This document shows positions 54,077 to 63,022 of a stretch of DNA of 64,000 nucleotides, piece by piece. The stretch is from NCBI RefSeq assembly GCF_000774145.1, contig NZ_KN322983.1:434001-498000 (forward strand). The letters are read 5' to 3'. The first letter of the stretch is position 1, and each line of letters begins with the position of its first letter. The notes under the pieces are model-generated. The model was not told the origin of the DNA and made no database searches. It saw only the letters and a list, made by a program, of their open reading frames with translations. Position numbers and translations under genes: made by a program. The DNA is from Pseudomonas mediterranea CFBP 5447. Its GTDB lineage: Bacteria > Pseudomonadota > Gammaproteobacteria > Pseudomonadales > Pseudomonadaceae.

Positions 54077-55804
54077 ATGAAACTCCCAGGACGAATAACC
54101 AGTGGCGCGCTCCTGCTGTCCCTCAGCTGCGTGGCACTGGCACAAAGTGAATTGGATGTACGGGTCAAACCGTCCAATGACGCACTCAAGGCCAACGTCG
54201 AAGGCTACATCGGTGGCCTCGGCGATCGTGACGAAGAGGCCCTGCTGCGCTTCAGTCGTGGCGCCGAGGAACAGGCGCGCAAAGCCGCCCAGGCACTGGG
54301 CTACTATCAGCCGCGGATCGACAGCGAGGTCAAGGGTGGCAAGCAGCCGCGCCTGATCCTGACCATCGACCCCGGCGAGCCCGTGCATTTGCGCAACGTC
54401 ACGGTGCGCATCGATGGCCCGGCGGCCTCGCTCAAGGCCTTTCGCGTACCCGACAACGCGGCGCTCAAGCCGGGCGCGGTGCTCAACCATGGTCGCTATG
54501 AAGACGCCAAGCGGACAATCCAGAACCAGGCTTCGCGCTATGGCTTTTTCAGCGGTCGATTCGTCAGCCAGAAACTGCAGGTGGACCCCCAGGCCGGCAT
54601 CGCCGATATCGAGCTGATCTACGACAGTGGGCCGCGCTACACCCTGGGGGCGGTGAGTTTCGAAGGCGATACACCCTTCGACGAAGACCTGTTGCGACGC
54701 ATGGTGCCCTTCAAGGCCGGTACGGCCTACGACTCGGAGCTGATCGCCGAACTGAACCAGGCCCTGCAATCGAGCGGTTATTTCGAAGGCGTGCGCGTGG
54801 ATGCGGCGCCCACCGCCGCGACCGACAACGTGATTCCGGTCGCCGTCAAGCTCGACACCCGCAAGCCGCGCACCATGGGCCTGGGCCTGGGGTTCTCCAC
54901 CGACGTCGGCCCGCGGGCCAAGGCCAACTGGACGCGCCACTGGGTCAACCCCCAGGGCCACAGCTACGGCTGGGAGACGGAGATATCGGCCCCCCGGCAG
55001 AACGTCGGCCTGTGGTACGACGTACCGCTGGACCCGCCGCTGACCGACAAGCTGCGCTACGCCGGCGGTTATCAATATGAAGAGCTGGCCGATACCGACA
55101 GCCTCAGCAAACTGCTGACCGTGGGGCCCGAGTGGCACAGCAAGTTGCCCAGTGGCTGGCAGCGGGTGATATCGCTCAAGTGGCAGCGCGAGGAGTATCG
55201 CCTGGGTGACGATTCGGGTCTGAGTACACTGCTGATGCCGGGCGTCAGCTATTCGTACCTGCGCAGCGACAACCGCATCGACCCGCACAACGGCTATCGC
55301 TTGCAGTTCGACACCAAGGTCGCCAAGGAAGGGCTGGGCTCGGACAACAACGTGCTCTACGGCACGGCCATGGTCAAGGGTCTGACCACGGTGTTCGACA
55401 AGCATCGCCTGCTGGCCCGGGCCCAGGTGGGCGGCAGCGCCACCAATGGCTACAAATCCATCCCGCCGTCCCTGCGCTTTTTCGCCGGCGGCGACCAGAG
55501 CGTGCGCGGCTACGATTATCAGAGCTTGTCGCCGGAAAACAACGAAGGCGATCGCATCGGTGGCCGTTACATGATCGCCGGCAGCCTCGAATACCAGTAC
55601 TCGATTGCTGAGAAATGGCGGGTCGCGACCTTCGTCGATCAGGGGAACGCCTTCAACAGCCTTGAATTGCCGAGCCTCAAGACCGGCGTGGGGGTTGGCG
55701 TGCGCTGGGTGTCGCCGGTGGGCCCGATCCGCCTCGACCTGGCCCATGCGCTGGACGAGGAAGGCGGTATCCGATTGCACTTTTCCATGGGGCCTGAGCT
55801 GTGA
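54077..55804 (+). CDS. tamA: TamA, outer-membrane translocation and assembly protein
   Basis: 575 aa. Signal peptide (about 1-24, ending VALAQ), three POTRA domains (to about 265) and an Omp85 16-strand barrel with the conserved loop-6 motif VRGYDYQS (RGY). The C-terminus ends in an aromatic strand LHFSMGPEL. With TamB it forms the TAM complex that helps insert outer-membrane proteins or move lipids. Start chosen because it opens the signal peptide. GTGA overlap with tamB. Confidence 0.93.
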   Translation: MKLPGRITSGALLLSLSCVALAQSELDVRVKPSNDALKANVEGYIGGLGDRDEEALLRFSRGAEEQARKAAQALGYYQPRIDSEVKGGKQPRLILTIDPGEPVHLRNVTVRIDGPAASLKAFRVPDNAALKPGAVLNHGRYEDAKRTIQNQASRYGFFSGRFVSQKLQVDPQAGIADIELIYDSGPRYTLGAVSFEGDTPFDEDLLRRMVPFKAGTAYDSELIAELNQALQSSGYFEGVRVDAAPTAATDNVIPVAVKLDTRKPRTMGLGLGFSTDVGPRAKANWTRHWVNPQGHSYGWETEISAPRQNVGLWYDVPLDPPLTDKLRYAGGYQYEELADTDSLSKLLTVGPEWHSKLPSGWQRVISLKWQREEYRLGDDSGLSTLLMPGVSYSYLRSDNRIDPHNGYRLQFDTKVAKEGLGSDNNVLYGTAMVKGLTTVFDKHRLLARAQVGGSATNGYKSIPPSLRFFAGGDQSVRGYDYQSLSPENNEGDRIGGRYMIAGSLEYQYSIAEKWRVATFVDQGNAFNSLELPSLKTGVGVGVRWVSPVGPIRLDLAHALDEEGGIRLHFSMGPEL

Positions 55805-58800
55805 GGCGTGGTTTGAAGAGAACACTGCTGGCACTCGCTGGGGTGCTGGCGTTGGTCGTGCTGACATTGGGCCTCATGCTGGGTACGCAGCCGGGTAGCC
55901 GCTGGATGCTTGACCTGGTGCCGGGGTTGAGCGTGGATAACTTCCAGGGGCGGTTGGGCGGACAGTGGAGCGCCGACCACCTCTTGTGGCAACAGGACAG
56001 CCGCCGCGTGGAGCTCGATGGGCTGATCGTTGCGTGGTCGCCGTTGTGCCTGGCGCGCATGACCCTGTGCATCGAGCAGCTCAAGGTCGATAAGGCCAGC
56101 GTGCAATTGCCACCTTCTGTCGACGCGCCGAGCAGTGGTCCGATCGCGTTGCCGGACCTGGACTTGCCAATCGCCATCGAGCTGGGCGAAGTGCAGGTCG
56201 GCAGCCTGCTGTTCAACGGCAGCGAGCAGCTCAAGGGCTTGCAACTGGTTGCCCATTGGACCGCCGCGGGCTTGCAGATCGATTCGGTGCAATTGCAGCG
56301 TGACGAGTTGAGCCTGAAGCTTTCCGGGTTGTTGAAACCCGCAGGCAACTGGCCGCTGAAGGCCCAGGGTCAATTGACCTTGCCGGCCCCGGGCGACACG
56401 CCGTGGACGCTGGACCTGGCCGTCGACGGCGACCTGCTCAAGACCCTCAACCTCAACGCCGACAGCAGCGGCTACCTGCAAGGCCGGCTGGTCGGCGAGC
56501 TGCAACCGTTGGCGGACAACCTGCCGGCCAAGGTGCGCATCACCGCCGACGGCTTCAAGGCCAGCGCCGATCTGCCGGACACGCTGTTGCTCAATCAACT
56601 GGAACTGACCGGTGAAGGCGACCTGAAAAACGGCTATCAACTGCTGGGCAAGGCCACGCTGCCCGCCGAGCAGTGGCCGGTAGCGTTGTCGCTGCAAGGC
56701 AAGGTGGACGCTAATGGTGCGCAGATCGCTGGTGTGGACCTGAACGCTGGCGACCGGCAGAGCCTGAACGTGACCGGGCAGGTGAACTGGCGCGAAGGCC
56801 TGAGCGCGGACGCGAAAATCGCCTGGCTGGATTTCCCCTGGCATCGTCTCTATCCGCTGATCGACGAGCCACAGGTGACGTTGCGCAGCTTCAACGGCGA
56901 AGTCTCCTACACCGACGGTCAGTACCTGGGTCATTTCCAGGCCGCGTTGGACGGGCCCGCAGGCGCCTTCAGCCTGGGCAGCCCGTTCAGCGGGGACCTG
57001 ACGCAGATCCATTTGCCACAGCTCCAACTCGCGGCGGGGCAGGGCAAGGCCGAAGGGCACCTGGACCTGCAATTTGCCGAGGGCATTGCCTGGGATACGG
57101 CGCTGGACCTGTCGGCCATCAACCCCGCCTATTGGCTCGGCGAACTGCCCGGCACCCTGGCCGGACCGCTGCGCAGCAAAGGGTCGTTGAAAAACGGCAT
57201 CCTCGGCCTCGACGCGGACCTGGACCTCAAGGGCAAGTTGCGTGGCCAGCCGGCGCTGTTCCAGGCCAAGGCCAGCGGCAGCGGTGAGCAATGGAACCTC
57301 GGCGCGCTGGACATCCGCCTGGGGGATAACCGCATCAACGGCAGCGGCAGCCTGCAACAGAAACTGAGCGGCCAGATCGACATCAAGCTCGCGCGGCTGG
57401 CGCAGCTCTGGCCGCAACTGCGCGGCCAGCTCAACGGTCGTATCGATGTGGCCGGGACCCTCAAGGCCCCCCAGGGCAAGCTCGGCCTGCAAGGCAGCCA
57501 GCTTGCCCTTCAGAATAATCGCCTGCAAAGCCTGAACCTGGATGCCACCCTCGACAGCGCGCAGCGGGGCAAGCTCGATCTGAAGGCCAGCGACATCCGC
57601 ACCGGCGACACTGCTTTGGGCGTGCTGACGGTCAGCGGCCAGGGGGATATCAAGCAGCAAAAACTCAACCTGGACCTGCAAGGGCCGCAGCTGAAGACCG
57701 CTCTGGGCTTCGATGGCGCGCTGGATCAAGGCAACTGGCGCGGGCGCCTGAACAGTGGCGACCTGCAGGTCGGCGGCCAGGACTGGCGCCTGCAAGGACC
57801 GGCGAAGCTGGAGCGCCTGGCCAACGGCACGCTCAATTTCGGCGCCCATTGCTGGCGTTCCGGCCAGGCCAGCCTGTGTGGCGAGGACCAGCGCCTGATG
57901 CCGGAACCGAAGCTGCGCTATCACCTCAAGCAGTTCCCCATTGAAAGCCTCGCCCAGTGGATGCCCAAGGACTTCGCCTGGCAGGGCCGGCTCAATGCCG
58001 ATCTGCAATTGGACCTGCCGGCCAGCGGTCCGAACGGGCGGGTTCTGGTGGACGCCAGTGGCGGCACGCTGCGGATTCGAGACAAGGAGCAGTGGCTGGA
58101 CTTTCCCTACCAGACCCTGAAGCTGGACAGCCGCCTGACCCCCAAGCGCATCGACACCCACCTGAATTTTGTCGGTGCCCGGCTCGGCGAACTGATGCTT
58201 CAGGCCCAGATCAACCCGTTGCCCGCCAGCAAACCCCTCAGCGGTTCGTTCCGCCTGACCGGCCTGGACCTGTCCGTGGCCCGGCCGTTCGTGCCGATGG
58301 TGGAAACCCTCACCGGTCACCTGAACGGCAGTGGCACGTTATCTGGTGGCTTGCTGGCGCCGCAGGTGAACGGCAATCTCGTGCTCAGCGAAGGCGAGGT
58401 GTCCGGGCCGGAGTTGCCGGTCAGCCTCGAAGCCTTGCAGGTGCGCGCGATGATCGCCGGCGAAACGGTACGCCTCGACGGCAGTTGGAAAAGTGGCAAG
58501 GGCGGGCAAGGCAGCCTGAGCGGCAACCTGGGCTGGGGCGAGGCGTTGAGCATGAACCTGGCGCTCAAGGGGTCGCAATTGCCGGTCACCGTGGAGCCCT
58601 ATGCGATGCTGGAGATGGCGCCGGACCTCAACATCACGCTGCATGGCGAGCGGCTGGCGATTGCCGGCAAGGTGCTGGTGCCCAAGGGCGAGATCACCGT
58701 CCGCGAATTGCCGCCTTCCACCGTCAAGGTCTCGGATGACACGGTGATCGTCGGCCACCAGACCGAAGAGGGCAAGGCGCCGCTGGCCATGGCAATGGAC

Positions 58801-59475
58801 GTCGATGTGATCGTGGGCCAGGAGAAGCTCGCGTTTTCCGGTTTCGGCCTGACGGCCAACGTCCAGGGCCAGGTGCACATCGGCGACAACATGGACACCC
58901 GTGGCGAACTCTGGCTCAACGACGGGCGTTACCGGGCCTACGGGCAGCGGCTGACGGTGCGTCGGGCGCGGCTGCTGTTCGCCGGGCCCATCGACCAGCC
59001 CTACCTGGACGTCGAGGCGATTCGCCAGACCGATGACGTGATCGCCGGCATCCGCTTGAGCGGGAGCGCCGAACAGCCGGTCACGCAGATCTTCTCGGAA
59101 CCGGCCATGAGCCAGGAGCAGGCGCTGTCCTACCTGGTGCTGGGGCGACCGCTCAGCACCACCGGCGAGGACAACAACATGCTTGCCCAGGCAGCGCTGG
59201 GCTTGGGGTTGATGGGCAGTTCCGGGGTAACCACCAGCCTTGCCAGCAACCTGGGGATCGATGATTTCCAGCTCGACACCCAAGGCAGCGGCAACACCAC
59301 CAGCGTGGTCGCCAGCGGCAACCTGTCGGAAAAACTCAGCCTGCGCTATGGCGTAGGGGTGTTCGAACCGGCCAACACCATCGCCCTGCGTTACAAGCTC
59401 AGCAAAAAGGTCTACCTCGAAGCCGCCAGCGGCGTCGCCAGCTCGCTGGATATCTTCTACAAGCGCGATTTCTAA
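55801..59475 (+). CDS. tamB: TamB, translocation and assembly module inner-membrane protein
   Basis: 1224 aa beginning at a GTG inside the tamA stop. A single N-terminal signal anchor (about 7-28) is followed by a very long run of beta-strands rich in Leu, Gln and Gly, the groove-shaped bridge of the AsmA/TamB/YhdP family. The C-terminal DUF490 domain includes LNDGRYRAYGQRLTVRRARLLFAG and ends with EAASGVASSLDIFYKRDF. It spans the periplasm and works with TamA in envelope biogenesis and anterograde phospholipid transport. Length agrees with the family. Confidence 0.93.
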   Translation: MRRGLKRTLLALAGVLALVVLTLGLMLGTQPGSRWMLDLVPGLSVDNFQGRLGGQWSADHLLWQQDSRRVELDGLIVAWSPLCLARMTLCIEQLKVDKASVQLPPSVDAPSSGPIALPDLDLPIAIELGEVQVGSLLFNGSEQLKGLQLVAHWTAAGLQIDSVQLQRDELSLKLSGLLKPAGNWPLKAQGQLTLPAPGDTPWTLDLAVDGDLLKTLNLNADSSGYLQGRLVGELQPLADNLPAKVRITADGFKASADLPDTLLLNQLELTGEGDLKNGYQLLGKATLPAEQWPVALSLQGKVDANGAQIAGVDLNAGDRQSLNVTGQVNWREGLSADAKIAWLDFPWHRLYPLIDEPQVTLRSFNGEVSYTDGQYLGHFQAALDGPAGAFSLGSPFSGDLTQIHLPQLQLAAGQGKAEGHLDLQFAEGIAWDTALDLSAINPAYWLGELPGTLAGPLRSKGSLKNGILGLDADLDLKGKLRGQPALFQAKASGSGEQWNLGALDIRLGDNRINGSGSLQQKLSGQIDIKLARLAQLWPQLRGQLNGRIDVAGTLKAPQGKLGLQGSQLALQNNRLQSLNLDATLDSAQRGKLDLKASDIRTGDTALGVLTVSGQGDIKQQKLNLDLQGPQLKTALGFDGALDQGNWRGRLNSGDLQVGGQDWRLQGPAKLERLANGTLNFGAHCWRSGQASLCGEDQRLMPEPKLRYHLKQFPIESLAQWMPKDFAWQGRLNADLQLDLPASGPNGRVLVDASGGTLRIRDKEQWLDFPYQTLKLDSRLTPKRIDTHLNFVGARLGELMLQAQINPLPASKPLSGSFRLTGLDLSVARPFVPMVETLTGHLNGSGTLSGGLLAPQVNGNLVLSEGEVSGPELPVSLEALQVRAMIAGETVRLDGSWKSGKGGQGSLSGNLGWGEALSMNLALKGSQLPVTVEPYAMLEMAPDLNITLHGERLAIAGKVLVPKGEITVRELPPSTVKVSDDTVIVGHQTEEGKAPLAMAMDVDVIVGQEKLAFSGFGLTANVQGQVHIGDNMDTRGELWLNDGRYRAYGQRLTVRRARLLFAGPIDQPYLDVEAIRQTDDVIAGIRLSGSAEQPVTQIFSEPAMSQEQALSYLVLGRPLSTTGEDNNMLAQAALGLGLMGSSGVTTSLASNLGIDDFQLDTQGSGNTTSVVASGNLSEKLSLRYGVGVFEPANTIALRYKLSKKVYLEAASGVASSLDIFYKRDF

Positions 59476-59491
59476 GCCTCCCCCTATCCCT

Positions 59492-59580
59492 TGTGGGAGC
59501 GAGCCTGCTCGCGATAGCGGTCTATCAGTCAACTCATCACTGACTGGCATGCCGCTATCGCGAGCAGGCTCGCTCCCACA
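59492..59580. repeat. Inverted REP pair
   Basis: Two full consensus REP units in inverted orientation (59492-59520/59552-59580) between tamB and the marR promoter; arms are perfect over about 29 bases including the AGCGG flank. Probably also acts as the tamB transcript end. Confidence 0.92.
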
Positions 59581-59628
59581 GGTTTTTCTGCGTTCGTCAG
59601 ACTGGTATGTAGCCTGCTAACGATTCGT

Positions 59629-59683
59629 TTGACATTTGCTGCCTAAGCAGTAATATCTCGACATACATTCACTGCCTAGGCAG
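59629..59683 (+). promoter_or_regulatory. Promoter with twin MarR-type operators
   Basis: TTGACA (59629-59634), a 16-base spacer and TAATAT (59651-59656) make a near-consensus sigma-70 promoter. The spacer holds CTGCCTAAGCAG (59639-59650) and a second palindrome CTGCCTAGGCAG lies at 59672-59683, 15 bases before the marR ATG. Both are suited to a dimeric MarR repressor encoded by the next gene, giving autorepression. Confidence 0.82.
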
Positions 59684-59697
59684 CAAACGGTGTCCTG

Positions 59698-60171
59698 ATG
59701 AAGCATTTCACCCCAGACGAATTCCATAACTGTCACCTCGGCATGCTGCTCGGACGGGCCGCGCTGCTCAAAGACCGGATCATCGACACGCACATGGAAC
59801 CGGTCGGCATCACCGCTGCGCAGTTCAAGGTGCTGATCATCATGGCCCAGCACGGCATCGATACACCGGCCGAACTGTGTCGCTACCTGTCCCTGGACAG
59901 TGGCTCGATGACACGCATGCTCGATCGCCTGGAGCAGAAGGGCTTCCTGGTTCGCCAGCGTTCGGCCGAGGACCGCCGGCAGGTGCGATTGGTCCTGACC
60001 GAAGCCGGCCAGGGGCTTGCCGATCGCCTGCCCTACATCGGCGCCGATGCCATGAATCAACTGGCTGGCGCCATCAGCCGCGAGGAGTTGCAGACCCTCG
60101 AACAGATCCTCAAGAAAATACTGCTCGCTGCCGGTGATCCCATCACCGTGTTGCGACTGGGGGACAAATGA
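59698..60171 (+). CDS. MarR family repressor of the efflux operon
   Basis: 157-aa winged-helix regulator: AQFKVLIIMAQ, the recognition helix region LDSGSMTRMLDRLEQKGFLVRQ and the wing SAEDRRQVRLVLTEAG are typical of MarR/EmrR. It is the first gene of the operon and likely represses it until a phenolic or other drug ligand binds. It overlaps the next gene by four bases (ATGA), and two matching palindromes lie in its own promoter. Confidence 0.92.
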   Translation: MKHFTPDEFHNCHLGMLLGRAALLKDRIIDTHMEPVGITAAQFKVLIIMAQHGIDTPAELCRYLSLDSGSMTRMLDRLEQKGFLVRQRSAEDRRQVRLVLTEAGQGLADRLPYIGADAMNQLAGAISREELQTLEQILKKILLAAGDPITVLRLGDK

Positions 60172-61637
60172 AGCGTAAAACCTTGCGTACCCGGTTGAGC
60201 CTGGTACTGCTGGCCATGAGCCTCGCGGGCTGTGCCAGCTACAGCGGCCTGAAGACCGAAGGCGTCAGCCTCGAGGCCCAGAACCTCAAGGCCGGACAAT
60301 CCCTCAATGGCGTCAAGCTGTCGCCGGCCTCGTGGCCGAAAAGCGACTGGTGGTCCAGCCTGGGCGATCCGCAACTCGACGGCCTGATCCGTGAAGCCCT
60401 GCGCGACAGCCCGGACATGCAGATCGCCAGTGCCCGGGTGCATCAGGCCAGCGCCGCCGCCTACGCCGCCAACGCCGCGCGCATGCCGACCCTGGATGCC
60501 AGCGGCAGCGTCAGCCGTTCGCGACTGGCCCGTGACCAGGACCCGGCGGGGCAGGGCGGTGCATACAGCACCCTGCGTTCGCTGAGCGTGGATTTCAATT
60601 ACAACTTCGACCTCTGGGGCGGCCAGCGGGCGGCCTGGGAATCTGCGCTGGGCCAGGCCCGCGCAGCGGAAATCGACCGCCAGGCCGCGCAATTGACCTT
60701 GGCCGCCGATGTGGCCCGGGCCTACAGCGACCTGGGGCAAGCGCACATCATTCATGACCTGGCGGTTGAAGATCTCAAGCGCACCCGGCAGATGCTCGAC
60801 CTGAGCAAGCGTCGTCTGACTGCCGGGATCGACAGCGAATACCAGTTCCAACAGACCGAAAGCCTGGAAGCCAGCGCGAGCGCGACGCTGATCGATACGG
60901 AAAAACGCCTGCAAAGTGCCAAGATCGCCTTGGCGGTGCTGTTGGGCAAGGGGCCGGATCGCGGCAATGAAATCGCCCGCCCCAACGTGCTGCAAGCCAG
61001 TGCCGTCGCGTTGCCGTCGAACCTGCCGGCCGAACTGTTGGGGCGCCGCCCGGACCTGGTGGCGGCGCGCTGGCGGGTAGAGGCGGCGAGCAAGAGCATC
61101 GAAGCCGGCAAGACCAACTTCTACCCCAACCTCAACCTGAGTGCGGCGGCGGGGGTGCAGTCCTTGTTGGGTGACGCGATGTTCGGGTCGGCCAGCCGCT
61201 TCTTCAACGTGGCGCCGACGGTGTCGCTGCCGATTTTCGACGGCGGACGCCTGCGGGCGGACCTGGATGCCCGGGATGCCGACTATGACCTGGCGGTGGC
61301 GCAATACAACAAGAGCCTGGTCACGGCCCTTGGGGATGTCAGCGACACCATCAACCAATTGCGCGATATCTCCCGGCAGATCGGTGCCCAGCAGCACGCC
61401 ACCGATATTGCCCAGAGTTCCTACGACACCGTGGTCCAGCGCTACGGCTCGGGCATCGGCAATTACCTGGACGTGCTGAGTATCGAGCAGCAACTGCTCC
61501 AGGCCCAGCGCCAACTGGCGACCCTGAACGCCGAGCAGATCGATTTGTCGATCCAATTGATGCAGGCCCTGGGCGGCGGTTTCGAGACCGACACCCTGGC
61601 TTCGGCCACGGCGGTTTCCGCCGCGCCGCATAACTGA
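60168..61637 (+). CDS. Outer-membrane efflux lipoprotein (NodT/OprM-type)
   Basis: 489 aa with lipobox SLAGC (Cys22) and two OEP repeats rich in long Ala/Gln helices (about 85-260 and 290-470). Family features include WWSSLGDPQLDGLI near the start and FYPNLNLSAAAG. As a TolC-class trimer it would form the outer-membrane duct for the EmrA and EmrB-like partners encoded downstream. Confidence 0.92.
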   Translation: MKRKTLRTRLSLVLLAMSLAGCASYSGLKTEGVSLEAQNLKAGQSLNGVKLSPASWPKSDWWSSLGDPQLDGLIREALRDSPDMQIASARVHQASAAAYAANAARMPTLDASGSVSRSRLARDQDPAGQGGAYSTLRSLSVDFNYNFDLWGGQRAAWESALGQARAAEIDRQAAQLTLAADVARAYSDLGQAHIIHDLAVEDLKRTRQMLDLSKRRLTAGIDSEYQFQQTESLEASASATLIDTEKRLQSAKIALAVLLGKGPDRGNEIARPNVLQASAVALPSNLPAELLGRRPDLVAARWRVEAASKSIEAGKTNFYPNLNLSAAAGVQSLLGDAMFGSASRFFNVAPTVSLPIFDGGRLRADLDARDADYDLAVAQYNKSLVTALGDVSDTINQLRDISRQIGAQQHATDIAQSSYDTVVQRYGSGIGNYLDVLSIEQQLLQAQRQLATLNAEQIDLSIQLMQALGGGFETDTLASATAVSAAPHN

Positions 61638-61652
61638 TTCGAGGTATTTGTC

Positions 61653-62852
61653 ATGGCCACCGCAGAAAATACGCAAGCGTCCGAAAACCAACAGGACAAC
61701 AACCCACGCAAGCGCAAGGTGATGCTGCTGGCGCTGACGGTGATCGTCATTCTCGCCGGCCTGGGTGTCTGGGCCTGGCATGAACTGTACGGCCGCTGGA
61801 GCGAAAGCACCGACGATGCCTATGTGAACGGCAACGTAGTGGAAATCACGCCGCAGGTCACCGGCACCGTGGTGAGCATCGGCGCCGACGATGGCGACCT
61901 GGTGCGCGAAGGCCAGGTGTTGGTGCAGTTCGACCCGAACGACGCCGAGGTCGGCCTGCAAAGTGCCCAGGCCAACCTGGCCCGCACGGTCCGCCAGGTA
62001 CGTGGTTTGTACAGCAACGTCGACGGCATGCGTGCGCAGGTCAATGCGCAGGAAGCCGAAGTGCAGAAGGCCCAGGAGAACTACAACCGGCGTAAGAACC
62101 TGGCGGCTGGCGGGGCGATTTCCAAGGAAGAACTGTCCCACGCCCGGGATGACCTGACCTCGGCGCAGAATGCCCTCGCCAATGCCCGGCAGCAACTCAA
62201 GACCTCCAGCGCGCTGGTGGACGACACCGTGGTCTCGTCCCATCCCGACGTGCAATCGGCCGCCGCGCAATTGCGCCAGGCCTACCTGAACAACGCCCGC
62301 AGCACCCTGATCGCGCCGGTCACCGGTTATGTCGCCAAGCGCACCGTGCAATTGGGGCAACGGGTGCAACCGGGCACGGCGCTGATGGCGGTGATTCCGC
62401 TGGATCAGTTGTGGATCGACGCCAACTTCAAGGAAACCCAGCTGCGTGAAATGCGCATCGGCCAGCCGGTGGAGATCGAAACCGACCTCTACGGCAGCGA
62501 TGTGAAGTACAGCGGCACCGTCGACAGCCTCGGCGCGGGAACCGGCAGCGCGTTTGCCCTGCTGCCGGCGCAGAACGCCACCGGTAACTGGATCAAGATC
62601 GTCCAGCGGGTGCCGGTGCGCATTCATGTCAACGCCCAGGAGCTGGCCAAGCATCCGCTGCGGGTCGGGCTGTCCACCGAGGTCAGCGTCAACCTGCGGG
62701 ATCAGAGCGGTCCGGTCCTGGCCCAGCAACCTCCGCAGAAGGCCTCGTTCAGCACCCAGGTCTACGACCGCCAGCTGGCCGATGCCGACGCGATGATCAC
62801 GCGCCTGATCCATGAGAACAGCGCTGCTGCGAGCAAGACTGCGCAGCGTTGA
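61653..62852 (+). CDS. emrA: EmrA/HlyD family periplasmic adaptor
   Basis: 399 aa: a short cytoplasmic N-terminus, one membrane helix (about 25-47), a biotinyl-lipoyl-like domain (STDDAYVNGNVVEITPQVTG), a coiled-coil hairpin (about 100-190) and barrel/lipoyl return (VAKRTVQLGQRVQPGTALMAVI). This is the EmrA pattern of adaptors used with MFS exporters. Fifteen bases after the outer-membrane gene. A REP pair then separates it from the MFS gene. Confidence 0.92.
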   Translation: MATAENTQASENQQDNNPRKRKVMLLALTVIVILAGLGVWAWHELYGRWSESTDDAYVNGNVVEITPQVTGTVVSIGADDGDLVREGQVLVQFDPNDAEVGLQSAQANLARTVRQVRGLYSNVDGMRAQVNAQEAEVQKAQENYNRRKNLAAGGAISKEELSHARDDLTSAQNALANARQQLKTSSALVDDTVVSSHPDVQSAAAQLRQAYLNNARSTLIAPVTGYVAKRTVQLGQRVQPGTALMAVIPLDQLWIDANFKETQLREMRIGQPVEIETDLYGSDVKYSGTVDSLGAGTGSAFALLPAQNATGNWIKIVQRVPVRIHVNAQELAKHPLRVGLSTEVSVNLRDQSGPVLAQQPPQKASFSTQVYDRQLADADAMITRLIHENSAAASKTAQR

Positions 62853-62878
62853 TGATCAGGTGAGAGTTCTATCGATCT

Positions 62879-62967
62879 GTGGGAGCGAGCCTGCTCGCGA
62901 TGGCGGCATGACAGTCGACTTTTGTGTCATCTGATACACCGCTATCGCGAGCAGGCTCGCTCCCACA
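62879..62967. repeat. Inverted REP pair inside the efflux operon
   Basis: Consensus REP units in opposite orientation (near 62879-62905 and 62941-62967) sit in the 170-base gap between emrA and emrB, within what should be a single transcript. Confidence 0.92.
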
Positions 62968-63022
62968 GGTCGCCGGATTCGTCTGCGAGTTTCACGTCCG
63001 TTTCGCTTCCTAGGATTTCACA

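Noticed and set aside
55639..58320. An 893-codon minus-strand frame opposite tamA/tamB
   Set aside because: Antisense shadow; tamB on the plus strand is unambiguous and the frame has no domain or ribosome site.
60057..62813. A 918-codon minus-strand frame opposite the marR-emr genes
   Set aside because: Antisense shadow of three well-defined genes.
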